A stretch of 64,000 bases of DNA from Xiphydria camelus (taxonomy: Eukaryota; Arthropoda; Insecta; Hymenoptera; Xiphydriidae): contig OY783194.1 of NCBI GenBank assembly GCA_963678675.1, positions 20,004,278-20,068,277 on the forward strand. Reading direction: 5' to 3'. Under the pieces are notes generated by a model. The model worked only from the letters and a program-made list of their open reading frames with translations, ran no database searches and was not told where the DNA came from. Made by a program: the position numbers and the translations under genes. How positions within the stretch are numbered: the first letter of the stretch is position 1; every line of letters starts with the position of its first letter. Shown here piece after piece: positions 1-11,710 of this stretch.

Positions 1-1329
1 CTGTTAGATCATGAAATTATCTAACTAAATGGCCCCATACACTTTTCAGATACACCTTACCATTTTCGAGATACGATGCTGCGAAGTTTGTGGAAGCATT
101 CATTTCCACATCACCTTTGAGGTAGAATGCGCGGCGCGTTTTTTTTTATATGGTTTCCCTAGTAGGTTTTTTCCCCTTTTCCCGTCTTACTCGGCCTATA
201 ACTCGGTTGAAACTGAATATAGTCAAATAAAAACACGAAATTATTCTTGAAACAATTGAGTATCTAACGGTCGGCGAGACCGTTCCGGGAAATAGGGACC
301 TGAGAATTTGGCTATTTTTGCATTTTTCCACATATTATTCAGCTATATATCTCGAGAACGGTTAGGCGTATTTTCATCAAATATTTTTTTTAGGTATTAA
401 AAATTGAGATCTTTTCAACTTTTGTAATAGGTATTTTTCACGTTGGGGCGATAGGAAGCAAGATAACAAAATCCGCGACCTTTGACCTCTTATATGTCAC
501 GAAGCTCCAGTGCGTCGGTGGCGTAACTTTCAGGCATATATTGGTACATCATAATAAGCAGTTTAAAAAAAAATTTCGGTGAGCTCGATTTTTAGAAGAT
601 TGCATGATTTTCAAGCTAAATGTCCTGGACTATGTGTATTTACAGTAAATTCGGGCACGGTAGCGGCCTGAAAATTATTCCGCTGAATCCAATACAATTT
701 CTTCCAACATCGTAGCTGCTTTCTGCGTGGAGTTATTACAGTCCACGTGACACATATGGCGTATATTCGTTTTTTTGACTTTTAGGAAATATTAAATTTT
801 CTCAAATGGAATATAGCTAAATAAATATGTTCATTATATTTAATAACTTTTCTCTGTCAATGCAAATGCGTGGTATATAATTAAGAAAATGATTATGGTA
901 TCCTTTTCTACACATCTAATAATCGCTGTTCTCAAAGTAATTCGTGACGTTACGTTTACGTTTCTCAAACTTTACAAAAATTTCACATGAAAATAAAAAA
1001 TTAACGGCTTCTCAGGAGATGTTCTCATTCTTACTCAAATATCTTTTATGGGGCATATTCCGCACTGACAATAGGTTATTTCATATAGTTAATATACGTA
1101 CCTATATTTGATTACACAGCGGAAGAAACATTTCTTTGAGCCAAGCAAATATTCGATAGCCATTACTCTATTTCTCATTGAATGAAAGAGACATTATAAT
1201 AATTAACATATTTTAACTTGGTCCAATGAAATATTTCTTTCGCCATAATCAAATATGCATTACTTATTAACTACTCGTACAATTAAAATCTTCGCTCAGT
1301 GTGGAAAGCACTTATTGTTAGCAGAAAGG
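1..1329. other. Unassigned AT-rich DNA
   Basis: I see no coding region, RNA gene or clear repeat here. The short open frames lack any recognisable motif and overlap on both strands. Confidence 0.5.
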
Positions 1330-1440
1330 GTCAGTTCCACAACTCGAATTTAAGTTTTAAACGGTGTTTAAACCGCTCGAAGATAGGGGTTTAAATTCCA
1401 TTTAAGACTTAAACTCGAGTTATGGAGTTGGCACTAACTG
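1330..1440. repeat. Short imperfect palindrome (hairpin)
   Basis: Two arms of about 40 bp (roughly 1336-1373 and 1388-1427) are inverted copies. Both carry an AACTCGARTTTAAG motif and end in GTTTAAACC-like or TTTAAACC sequence next to a short loop. It resembles a tiny fold-back element, but no clean target duplication is visible. Confidence 0.5.
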
Positions 1441-1837
1441 TACGTGAGCTACTGTAGCAGTAGTATTTAGTTTAATTAAAGAAACATTTCCTTACCTCGA
1501 CTAATTTATTTGTAAAAGCTGATGGCTCCAGTGAAAGGAGTTATCAGAAGAATTAATAGACTCTGATGTTAAGTACACTGACAAAAATATTTTATCCAAC
1601 CAACTAAATTTTTAGTTGAATCAATAAATATTCAGTTGAATCCATAAATCTAAATGAACAAATTGCTTGGTTTTATTATTTGATTTTATTATATGGATTA
1701 AGAGTGCGATTTCCAATTTGTTGTTGACAGATGTTCAAGTTTATTGCATGACGTATGTATATGATCTATTTATTTCGACCACTACTTACCGCTAAAGCTA
1801 TCTATAGGAAAACGGCGAAAGCAAAGTTGTACACCTA
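1441..1837. other. Unassigned AT-rich DNA
   Basis: No gene is seen. Around 1571-1660 the text (ACACTGACAAAAATATTT, then TTAGTTGAATCAATAAATAT) resembles the start of the AT-rich stretch at 3504, so the two may be relics of one repeat family. Confidence 0.4.
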
Positions 1838-2927
1838 ACAGCCCGTTCACACGATACGGTTTTTTCGTTCACACGATGCGGTTTTTCACCGTTTCGGTAA
1901 TTTTACCGAACAGCCCGTTCATACGTTGCGGTTTTTCACCGTTTCGGTAAAATTCTACCGAATCGGTCAGCCCCCTGACACTATACCTATCTGGGCTACG
2001 GCTCTGGCAAGTGTTTCGCACACGTCGAGTGGACGTGTCAACCAATCGCCCGGGCGTCGAAACAGTGCCGCTCGAGCGAATGCAAAGGATACTCAAAAAC
2101 AATTTTTATTACATTACTTTGCAATGTTATTAGATCGTTTATAATGTCTTATACATTTATTTTCAGATAGAGCTTTCTCGTAATGCGAAGAACATGGCGC
2201 CATCGCATACGCAACGATATATCGTCGCTGGCACTTTTCGCAAGTACAGAGAACGACGATATATCGTCGTCCGGCACTAAAAGGGTTAAAATCATTGTTT
2301 ATTGTCGCGCCATCACCCGGCCATGCACGAGACCTATCAGTACGAAAACTATCCTGTCTGAACACTTCGATGCATAAACATTGCCACTAGCAACCGATTT
2401 GATTATTTTCCCGAATCGGGCCATTTTCGGTTTTCAGTGACAAGACCGAATGTCAGTCGCGACCGAATCGGTGAAATTGCCGCATGAGTTTCGAAGACGT
2501 ACCGTGTGAACGCGCCCATTTAAATGTATGCGCCACTGCAGCACACGGTAAAAAACCGATTCGGTGAATTTACCGAAACGGGAAAAAACCGTATCGTGTG
2601 AACACGACCCGTTTCGGGCTCTCGCGCCATCACCCGGCCATGCACGAGCCGTATCGTACGAAAACTATCCCGTCTGAACACTTCCATGCAAACTACATTG
2701 CCACTAGCGACCGATTCGGTTATTTTACCGAATCCGGCCATACGGTTTTCGGTGACAAAACCGAACGCCAGTCGCGACCGAATCGGTGAAATTGCCGTAT
2801 GAGTTTCGAAGACGTACCGTGTGAAAACGCGCCAATTTAAATGTATGCGCCACTGCAGCACACGGTAAAAAAACGGATTCGGTAAAATACCGAAACGGGA
2901 AAAAACCGTATCCTGTGAACGGGCTGT
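1838..2927. mobile_element. TA-flanked terminal-inverted-repeat element, about 1.09 kb, non-autonomous
   Basis: The left end reads ACAGCCCGTTCACACGATAC. The right end is its inverted copy, ending in GTGAACGGGCTGT with one mismatch. Both are flanked by TA (1836-1837 and 2928-2929), consistent with a TA target duplication. The interior is rich in CGGTTTTTCACCG and TACCGAAAC motifs repeated in both orientations. No transposase frame survives, so it would need an enzyme supplied in trans. The superfamily cannot be fixed from the ends alone. Confidence 0.7.
2305..2927. repeat. Two tandem copies of the element's right part, period about 317 bp
   Basis: The segment starting TCGCGCCATCACCCGG occurs at 2305 and again at 2622. 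Both copies continue colinearly through CACTGCAGCACACGG to an inverted-repeat end. The first copy therefore carries an internal version of the terminus near 2575-2610. The copies differ by scattered substitutions, so the duplication is not recent. Confidence 0.75.
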
Positions 2928-3230
2928 TATGGGTGAAATTGTGACAGTGCAAAACTATATTGAATTGTTAGAAGATATGAAAATGGAAAAGTTGACCCAT
3001 AAATTATAAACTATTTTCAAAAAACTAGTGATATCTCCCAAAATACGCCAATGACTATACGGGGCCACTTAAAAAATTACCCACTATAATGGTGTTGACA
3101 AAAAGCTCAGCAACAATTCTACCCCGTCCATCCCCTCGCCCCCTCCCCCTCCCAAGAGAAATTCATTTAAAATGTATTGATATCCGAATGTAGTGCCAAG
3201 GATATTTTTATATTATGGGGTATACCAAGC
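2928..3230. other. Unassigned spacer
   Basis: Nothing recognisable is seen apart from a short C-rich tract near 3123-3153. Confidence 0.4.
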
Positions 3231-3500
3231 ATATTTTTCAGGGTGGGCGACATAAGAGACGTATAAGTGCGAATAAGAACTTCGATTAATCGTTCGTTCA
3301 AACACGGGGTCGACAAGTAGCATTTTGAACATTGGTAATTTGCTTTGGTAGAGTCATTTATCATTTCGATCTCGGTTACTTTCGTAGGGCTTGTTTGTTC
3401 CGTGTGATTTGCAGGTTAGGCGACAGGAGATGTGTGAAGGATTAATCAAAGTTCTCACTCGCAGTTGTGAGTCTCTTACATCGCCTACCCTGAAAAATAT
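3231..3500. mobile_element. 270-bp element with about 50-bp terminal inverted repeats
   Basis: The left end begins ATATTTTTCAGGGTGGGCGA. The right end is its inverted counterpart, ending TCGCCTACCCTGAAAAATAT. Similarity between the arms runs about 50 bp with scattered mismatches. It has the structure of a MITE. No coding capacity is visible. Confidence 0.65.
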
Positions 3501-4505
3501 ACACTCAGAAAAAAGTTTAGTTGAAACAATTAAATATTTTTAGTTAGATGCTAATTATTTACTTCAATCAATAATTATATGCTTAAATCAATTATTTCGG
3601 TCTCTCCTAGGAAGAAATAATTGATTGATTCAAAGAATTGGTTCCACTACATGATATTTTGTTAATCGAATTAAATATGTAGTTAGTTTAAGTAAAAACT
3701 AATTGTTCTAATTATATAGCTAGTTGAAATAATAAGAAACGGTTTAACTGAGAACATGCAATATTCAATGAACTGAACGGTCTGATATTATTGACGGAAT
3801 TAAATATTTAATTACTTTAAAATGCAGATGACAACTATATGATGTGCTTGTTTCAATAGTCGTATCTTTGTAAAGTAATTAACTATTTAATTACTACAAA
3901 GCAATGAAATAGTTGTTCCAACGAAATTTGGATCAAGTAGATGCACGTTTTAAGCCACTTTTGTGGTCACTGCAATGAAAGAATTACTTGAAACAGTGCT
4001 CAATTTTCATTACATAAAATGATAATGCCATTGAAATAAATATATGAAGCCAGTCAATTATATCTTTATTTGAATTAAATATAAACTTACCTAGTTTAGT
4101 TAAAGCCAACTATTATTAGGAGGTTGCATTGAAAGCCGCTGTTCTTCTGCAGATGGCTCTAAGCACCTATTTATGTCGTGCGCAGCGACTAATACTTCTT
4201 GTATCACTTTAAATTAATGACATTTCTCATTAAGATTCAGTCATTAAACTGCCGTTTTTAGTTAATATAAGTTGTTTTTTGATGTGTACTTCTACACTAC
4301 TTTGATTTAAAATAAAGTGCTGCTGCAGCACATAAATTACGTATTACTTCAAAGATTTCACAAATTATTTCTAATAACTACAATTCTTTCAAGTAATTAA
4401 TTTTCTTCTTATTTTAAATAACAACTAGTTTTTGAAATAAAATTACAAGAATTATAAGAACTGTTGATTCAGTTACTTCAACCAAACCATTTGTTGTTTA
4501 CAATG
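3501..4505. repeat. AT-rich stretch with recurring TTAGTTGAA/AATTAAATA motifs
   Basis: It starts ACACTCAGAAAAAAGTTTAG and holds many degenerate copies of TTAGTTGAA, AATTAAATAT and TTCAACTAA on both strands. It looks like an old AT-rich transposon relic, but I could not define paired ends. Confidence 0.35.
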
Positions 4506-7500
4506 AATATAGGGTAAATCAAAATATGGATTCTACCAAATTTGTCATTATTGCAACCATACGTTTCATTGATTTCTAGTACGGAACGTCTTACTAAATA
4601 ACGTAAGATCTATATTAGCAGATACATCAATATTTGATTGTGTGTTAATTTTATTCTCTCTTTCCATCCTCTCTTTCATTCTGCGTTAGTTTTAGCTGGT
4701 GCCTTTGTTATCACTTTTTTTACACGTTTTACACGTTTCCTGTCACGATGCTTTTTTGACCGTTGTTTTACTGTTTTTGTTATAATAATTATAAATTAAC
4801 ACCTACATGAAAGAATGTTCAGTGTTCATTGACGTTTACTATTCGGGCGCCGTGCGATCAATGTTAGATCTCCGCGGGGTCGTAAATCCCGAAGAGACTC
4901 ATTCGTGACACGGCTAGTTACCAAACATATCGCAAGGCGGATCTTAATCTCTCGGTTATTTTAATTGAACGTGTGGTGAGGTGGTTTAAACCTATCGGTT
5001 GTGGTTCAAATCAGTTAACACTGCACTCACAATATTTACTGGTGATATATTGAATTTAAGAGATACAGTAGTTTGATTTCACCTTGGTTTACACTTAGCT
5101 GATTCGAAAATGCACTGTATACGATACACTACACTGACGTTTGCGAGATACAGGGGATCGGTTGGCCTGATAATAACGGATGAGATTGAGATGACGACGA
5201 AACGTCTAATTACGAATTAGAGCGCTTGCACACTGAATGGACTGTATACGTTGGGCGGTACACTTCGTTATATGCATTGATTAACACGCAATTAGAGAGA
5301 GAGAGAGAGAGAGAGTGTTGCGACTTATATATCTTACATCTAACAGTAATTGCAAGACTGGTAAATTGTTATCATTTCATTATCACACTAACCCTTTCTA
5401 CGCATATTCTGAAAGAAAATAAACTCTATATGCACACTCCTTATGACATGAGAGTATCGGTTCATTGTATACCCAAATTCATATTATATATATAGTTAGG
5501 TATACTTTCTTTAATGTAGTGGCCCCGTGAACCAAGATTTAACTACACTTATAAGCAAATACGAGATGTAATCAGAGCATTTTGGTACGCGTATCACGTT
5601 ATTCTCCTCTCTTTCATGCAAACAAGTAAACAGGGGTCCTATGAAAATAGGAATGAAAATTATTTACTAATCATTACCTCCCTTAAGGCTTACAACTTGT
5701 TTGTTTCATGCATAGACACTGACGTTGAATATGTCTAACAGTGTGACGAATTGAGCAGACTGTTTGCCGCTGCCTTCATCCCCTTCCCACACTCAAATAC
5801 CACCCTTTACCATCCTCCACATTACCTTAGCCCCCCCCCTTTTCCTGTCTCTCTTTGATTTTGTGACAAAGGGGCATATCTCTCCCCCCCTTTCTCGCGC
5901 GTATTCCGGCTTTTCTCTTTCATATTCTACATCGGTATATCTATATATCTATTTAGTAACTTATGCAAAAAAGATTATTGCACTAAATTTATTTTAGCGC
6001 ATTTGTAGGCATAATATTGCAGAAAGGTTATTGTTATATTAAAACTGTAGTTATCTAATATCTCAACAAATATGCATAATTATTTTTGCGGACAAGTTGC
6101 TGCAATTTTAAATATTACATTTTTGAGCAGCTTCCTTAATTTATATTAATTCAATACAATTATATAAATAAAACGAGACCTAGTAGATACCTATGTGTAG
6201 TTAGTTCGACACGTGGATGGGTGAATCTTCGAAAAGTAGACACTTTCTATTTTCAGTCTATAATTAAAGACTTTAATTAAATTGACAACATATCTAATTT
6301 TTCATTTCAAAACCAAAATATCGATCTAAATAATACTCTAGAAGGGCCAATGGAAGTGTCATATATTTTCATTGTTTATAAAATTAGTTTTGAATATAAC
6401 TAATATAGGACACAGTAATGATGCACTTCTTCATTTTACCCTAAAATTTATTGAAATTAGTTTACATGAATTGAAATTAAGCATAAATATTTTCATTAGC
6501 AATATACAATAGTAAAAACTGTAAGGACACGATTTTGTTTCATTTGTACTTTAAATTAATACATAAAATAGGGAAAGAAATAAACACTTTACCCCTTACG
6601 TATTATTATACTTTCGCGTCTGAAATGTCCTACCACTGCGAAACGCAATATGCGTGCTATATTTCCATAATAATGATGAATGAAAGTAATACGATTTTGA
6701 TTGAATTGAAAAAACAGCAGTTTTTTTCATTTTAATTTTAAAAAATGATGTCTACAACAATATTTACCACTTACGCTTTTGCAATAGTTTTTTTTAAAAA
6801 CCAATACTTTGTCACGGACTGGTGATCTCCATGGCATCGTATATTGATCCTTAATCAATGCAAAATATTCAGAAACTATTTGAAGATTTATATAGAATAC
6901 GTAATGGGTAAATGTATCAGAAAGCTTCGAAAATTTGTTAAAAAAATGAGTTTCACTTTTGGGATAATATTTATTTAACAGAAAATATACAAATAGTGGA
7001 CCCTACAGAATATGAAACAGTATCAGAAATGATTTTTACGAAAGCAAATGTTCATAAAAAACATTTTGAAATACGTAAAGGAATAGCAAAAATTATTTTA
7101 CCATCTTCGAACTAGAATGAAACTAGATTGTCACTTCTAACGAGGTTTCTGAGAATGTTTTTCAGAATTTTGAAAAGTTACATTTTCGTCGTGTTACAAA
7201 ATTCACAGCTGTTGAGAAAAGCATACTTTCCAACTGCGTTGCGTGGACCCTATCGTTTCGCGTCATCTAGATAATTTCACTAGTTTACCCGCTTTCCCGA
7301 AAATACAGCAAAACGAATAATCCTGCAGTTGGGGTGGGATTTGATGCCGTTCAGCGGTGCGGTAGAAGGGACACGCGTGGTTTGACAGGCCCGCACGAGT
7401 AGTAGCACGCTGGAACTCAGCAATGTCTAACCTATCCAAGAATACAACAGGGGCACATGACTGCCTCATATTGTGACGTTTTCTCTCGCACCTCTTCACA

Positions 7501-8192
7501 CACTTTTCTTCCCTTTTCGCAAATTCTTTTCGCTGTTTTACGGTTCGTAGAAGATCGTGTCTGTGAAATTTGTTCGCTAAATTATGACTACCGGAAATCT
7601 ATTATGAGATGCCACTCAACAGGTACCTTCCTGTCGATGCACAATGTTTCCTAGTGTATATGTAAACATCCATAAATTTAATGACTCAACGAAACTTCCG
7701 GTTGTTTCATCAACAAATGTTTCGGTTCCCGTATACGAGAAAGTGCCGTATTGCTGTAAGTAAAATCTTAGTTTAAAAACAATTTGACGAATGTGATGGT
7801 GTTTGAAATTTATTTATCGTGCGAAGATAGTATTGTTAATGGTTTTTAAAAATATTAATTGCAGTGTTATTCGATGTGATCTAATTAAGTTCATAACTGA
7901 CTTATTTAATATTTTATGTAAATTAGTTATGTTAAATACGTTTTTTTTCCATTAAAATTAGTTTACGCTAAAACAATGAAATGAAATTAAATTAAATTTC
8001 ATTATCCATGAAAATTTATTTACTTTTGAAAATTACTGCACTGATCTTTCGATCAAGATTACTAACTAAAGGTTAACTGTAGGTATTAAATCATGCAATT
8101 TAATCATATTACAAGAAGCTCATAGAATATCTCATAATACGAGACAAGAAAGCACGTGACGGTAGGACCCATCGAAAATCAAGTATTCATAC
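4506..8192. other. Gene-poor intergenic DNA with simple-sequence tracts
   Basis: No convincing coding frame is seen. It contains a (GA)n tract at 5294-5315, a pyrimidine-rich stretch around 5762-5930 including a C run near 5829, and a somewhat GC-richer patch at about 4845-5000. The open frames here have no recognisable motifs. Confidence 0.45.
5294..5315. repeat. (GA)n microsatellite
   Basis: A run of about eleven GA dinucleotides is directly visible. Confidence 0.9.
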
Positions 8193-9083
8193 GCAGTTGG
8201 AAATATGTTAAATTTAACATGTGTATTTGACATGTCCCAATAAGTCCACACAAGTGTTTGTGTTAATTTAACTAAAAGCGCCCGTGTTAAAAAGTAACAC
8301 AAGGATTATTTCAAATATTTAATATACATCGAACGGTTCTTTCATGATAAAGCAACATTTGATTGGTGTTATTTTAATTGATTGCTCTATATCTTTTGAC
8401 TTAAAGAAATATTCAAAACGAATGAAATATCAATTAATGTAACTGTTTCTTTGTGTGACATACGGTTTCCGTTGATTTTTAATTCAAACTATTCATCTTT
8501 TCTACAGAAATGATGAATGAAACTTTTAGAAACAACACATTTCTTTAATTAAATTAAGTCAGTGTATTCTCCACATCAATACACAATCTTGTAGATTCTT
8601 GCTTTCTACACATAAATTACATTTAAAGTGTGTTAAGATGAAACAACACATGTAGATTGTTTAAAAAATGGTGTATTAAATTAAATTAAATTTAACACTA
8701 ACTTAACCCCTTTCTGCATCTTGTACCATATATGGCACATACACTGGATACCTACCTAATGGGTCTGTGTATCTGTTTTAAATCGTTGTAAATCTTCTCG
8801 ACTGCAATATATATAAAAAAAAAGTTATATGTATTAGTAGCCAATTGTACGTACGTTATTGTTCCTGTGTATGGTGTATCATATATGGCATAAATACATT
8901 TAAACAAAATTAATGTTTATTTTTTCATGAATATTTTTGTAATTATTTTTCTGATGAATAACAGGGGCAAAGAGCTGTCCTATATTTTTTTCATGGAATT
9001 TACAAAAATCATGCAGAAAGGGGTTAAAATGTTTACAAGCATACTTTTTAACAAGAAAACATAAAATTTCCAACCATGTGTAG
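8193..9083. repeat. Repeat family A, copy 1 (interrupted)
   Basis: The text from AGTTGGAAATATGTTAAAT to TTTCCAACCATGTGTAG matches copies at 32564-33131 and 43656-44240 in order: GACATGTCCCAA, CGTGTTAAAAAGTAACAC, AGCAACATTTGATT, TTTTAATTGATTGC, AACACATTTCTTTAAT. Its ends are inverted relative to each other (AGTTGGAAAT against ATTTCCAAC), so this is a terminal-inverted-repeat element. It is split by the TTAA-flanked element at 8703-9027. Confidence 0.65.
8703..9027. mobile_element. TTAA-flanked (piggyBac-like) MITE, 325 bp
   Basis: TTAA at 8703-8706 is followed by CCCCTTTCTGCAT. The right end is the perfect inverted copy ATGCAGAAAGGGG followed by TTAA at 9024-9027. TTAA target duplication with a 13-bp inverted repeat is characteristic of piggyBac-class elements. 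No transposase is present. Internal inverted motifs (ACCATATATGGCA, ATCATATATGGCA) occur. It lies inside repeat family A copy 1, so it inserted later. Confidence 0.75.
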
Positions 9084-9811
9084 TGAAGATGAATCTTTTT
9101 TAAAACTCTTATACGTTGAATTTATGAAGGAAATGAAATTCCACCAACATATTGTGTCTACAAACTATACCTAATATAATTTGGCTTTTACAGAATACTT
9201 CATCAAAATATGTCATCTGAATAACTCATTAATTTTAGAGACAAAATGAAACGTTTCGGTTTGAAGTTTTATGGTTTCAAAAGAGTTGACATGAAATGTC
9301 AAATAGAGCTTTTCATTTCGCTCTCTTTAATGAATTGTCAACATCGCTTGCAACTTTTTAAAAGTGCATTAATTTTTATAAAATTTTTTAAATTCACTCA
9401 GTCTAAGAAAAATAAAAAAAGGATATAGAAAGAAATACTCCGACCGCTGAACCATGTAAGGTAGTAGGTACCTATCATTCAAAGGAAAAAAAATGATCTG
9501 TGCCACCAGAATTTTCATCACATTAGTAGCTGAAATATGTATTTGCGTAAGAAATGGAGGATCTTAGTTTTGCAACAGTTCTCATAATATTGATATTATT
9601 TAATTGCATAAGAACTTAGAACGAATTAAACAAATTTTTTGGGGAAGAAATGACATAGGCACATCTACCATTTTGTATTGCAGTAAAAACTCTGTTATTA
9701 TAAAATATTTGTTAAAATTAAAAACTGTTGAAATAGAAATAATTGTTGACCAAACGTAATGAGGTCTACTGTTCGATAGGGTAGAGCGAAAATGCTTTCG
9801 TGTATCTGCCT
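9084..9811. other. Unassigned AT-rich DNA
   Basis: I see no gene or clear repeat. Short open frames overlap on both strands without motifs. Confidence 0.4.
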
Positions 9812-9820
9812 GCCTGTTTG

Positions 9821-9841
9821 TCCGTCCGTCCGTCCGTCCGT
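9821..9841. repeat. (TCCG)n microsatellite
   Basis: About five TCCG units, preceded by TGCC/TGTT variants of the same tetramer, are directly visible. Confidence 0.85.
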
Positions 9842-9846
9842 TATAT

Positions 9847-10139
9847 AGTTGACGTTCATAACGGCGCACCGCGCATCGCACCGCACTTCGCACGGTCCTT
9901 AAAGGTATGTTCATAATAGCGCACCGCATATCGCACCGCCCATAGCGAGGTAAATAGGCACATGTGTAAACCATGCCACGTGTGAAGCAAAGGGCTATGC
10001 GCCGTTGTGATCGAGTCCATTTATTTACACGCGCGCCTATTTACCACGCTTGGGAAAGGCTATGGGCGGTACGATACATACCTTTAAGGGCTGTGCGAAG
10101 TGCGGTGCAATGCGCGGTGCGCCGTTATGGACGTCGACT
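9847..10139. mobile_element. 293-bp element with about 60-bp GC-rich inverted repeats
   Basis: The left arm (AGTTGACGTTCATAACGGCG onward) and the right arm (ending GCCGTTATGGACGTCGACT) are inverted copies over about 60 bp. They include GCACCGCACTTCGCAC and CCTTAAAGGTATG. The unit is much more GC-rich than its surroundings. No coding capacity is seen. The next element abuts its right end. Confidence 0.65.
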
Positions 10140-10141
10140 TA

Positions 10142-10280
10142 GGGCCGGTTGTACAACATGCCGATAGTGTTATTCCTGCCGACAAGTCCGCTTTACGCTA
10201 TAGTCAAAATACGTCAAAAGCGGACTTGTCGGCAGGATGACACTATCGGGCAGTATATCGGCATGTTGTACAACCGGGCC
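10142..10280. mobile_element. PIF/Harbinger-type MITE with TTA target duplication, 139 bp
   Basis: TTA at 10139-10141 and at 10281-10283 flank an element beginning GGGCCGGTTGTACAACATGC and ending in its inverted copy. The arms include CCTGCCGACAAGTCCGCTTT. TWA target duplications and GGGCC ends are typical of PIF/Harbinger elements. Removing it and one TTA restores a continuous GTCGACTTAGTCGGTC, so the insertion site is well defined. Confidence 0.75.
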
Positions 10281-10300
10281 TTAGTCGGTCTGTCCGCCTA

Positions 10301-10333
<33 letters not shown>

Positions 10334-10390
10334 TTGTTTCTGTTACGATAACTTTTGAATGCTTTCGCCGATCTTGATGAAACTCGGTAT
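10301..10390. repeat. (TCTG)n tract followed by a CCGATnTTGATGAAACT segment
   Basis: TCTG is repeated from 10301 to 10330, followed about 40 bp later by CCGATCTTGATGAAACTCGG. The same order, a TCTG-type run then CCGATTGCGATGAAA, occurs in the Helitron near 62047-62156. This looks like a shared transposon module rather than an isolated microsatellite. Confidence 0.6.
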
Positions 10391-10622
10391 GCATATTCAT
10401 TGACCTTTAGCGTATCGTAAATTCGTCGGGAGACGCGATGGGAAGGGTGAAGGGGATTAATCATCCCTAACGTGGACAGAGATAGTATATATATTATATA
10501 TGAAATAAAATTTCCTTACTTTAAACTGCGAACGCTGCAAAAACGGTGCTAAATAGCTCAAAATTTCACATAGATAACTTTGTAGAGGATGAAATTTTCT
10601 ACAAAAAAATTCGACGAGCGCC

Positions 10623-10820
10623 TACCGTATGTCCGAATGCAAAATATACATGAGGGCTTGTAGTTTTATTTTGTCTCACGTCGAAATTTTGGAAAGTTCA
10701 ACTGCGTATGGTCAGTGGTAATCCGCAATGACCAATGACAGTGGCGCTTTGGCAATGGTCTACGTGAGTCAAAATAAAACTACGAATTCCCATGTATACT
10801 TTGTTCTCGGACATACAGTA
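10623..10820. mobile_element. TA-flanked hairpin MITE, 198 bp
   Basis: The left arm TACCGTATGTCCGA through TAGTTTTATTTTGTCTCACG is inverted at the right as CGTGAGTCAAAATAAAACTA through TCGGACATACAGTA. Arms are about 65 bp with a loop of about 70 bp. TA at both ends suggests a mariner-type target duplication. Confidence 0.6.
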
Positions 10821-10952
10821 CATTTAGCTATAATAGTTTAGTCGTAGCAAGCGCTCATATTTATCGCTCGAAAATTCAGCGTTTGCACGTAAACCCGAGG
10901 ATAGAATATCTGCCTGACGTGAAGATGGGCCTCTACAAACATGGGAAGCCTA

Positions 10953-11710
10953 TAGTAGAATCAATCTAGACTTTGTACAAGAAGTTGGGCTTCAGGGCAT
11001 GAAAATTACTACAATCGATAGCTGGAGGCCCCAATATTAACATATCAAAATGTATCATCTGTAAATTCCCGGGAAAATGTATAATTAATTAAAAACTATC
11101 GAAGTTTTGGCCCTAAGCCACTTTAATCATTCATTTCTCCTATATTATTTGCTCAATTTAAAAAATGAAGCTACCAATTTGTAGCGGGGAAAATTTACTA
11201 TAAAATTGATGCGAGAACCTACATGACAAAATGTACGGTTAATTTATAATAATTTTTTGAAAGTCCCGGTGTACGAAAGTAATTTCTGAGCATGTTTCGC
11301 CAAGCAATCAGCTATTCCCATGGCGACTACGTGATACGCGCCATGCGCAGCTTATTGTACTTTCATTCACCGGGACTTTCAAAATATTATTATAATTTAA
11401 CCGTGCATTTTGACATGTAGGTTCTCGCATCAATTTTATAGTAAATTTTCCCCGCTACAAATTGGTAGCTTAATTTTTTTGATTGAGTAAATAATATAGG
11501 AGAAATGAATGGTTAAAGTGGTTTAGGGCCAAAACCTCGATAGTTTTTAATTAATTATAAATTTTCCCGGGAATTTTGACAGATGATACATTTTGATATG
11601 TTAATATTGAGACCTCCAGCTATCGATTGGTTTAATTTTCATGCCCTGAAGCCCAACTTCTTGTACACCATATATGTATATCCAAAATGTCTAGATTGAT
11701 TCCACTACTA
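10953..11710. repeat. Long hairpin: arms of about 330-350 bp, loop about 70 bp
   Basis: The left arm (10953 to about 11283) and the right arm (about 11357 to 11710) are highly similar inverted copies. Shared landmarks include TAGTAGAATCAATCTAGA, AGAAGTTGGGCTTCAGGGCA, GTAGCGGGGAAAATTTACTA and GTAGGTTCTCGCATCAATTT. The right arm has an insertion of about 21 nt near 11670-11692. Weaker similarity extends outward to about 10890 and 11770. A transcript through it would fold into a long double-stranded RNA. No protein is encoded. Confidence 0.8.

Noticed and set aside
5764..5997. 77-codon open frame in C/T-rich DNA
   Set aside because: Same composition effect as above, with no recognisable protein features.
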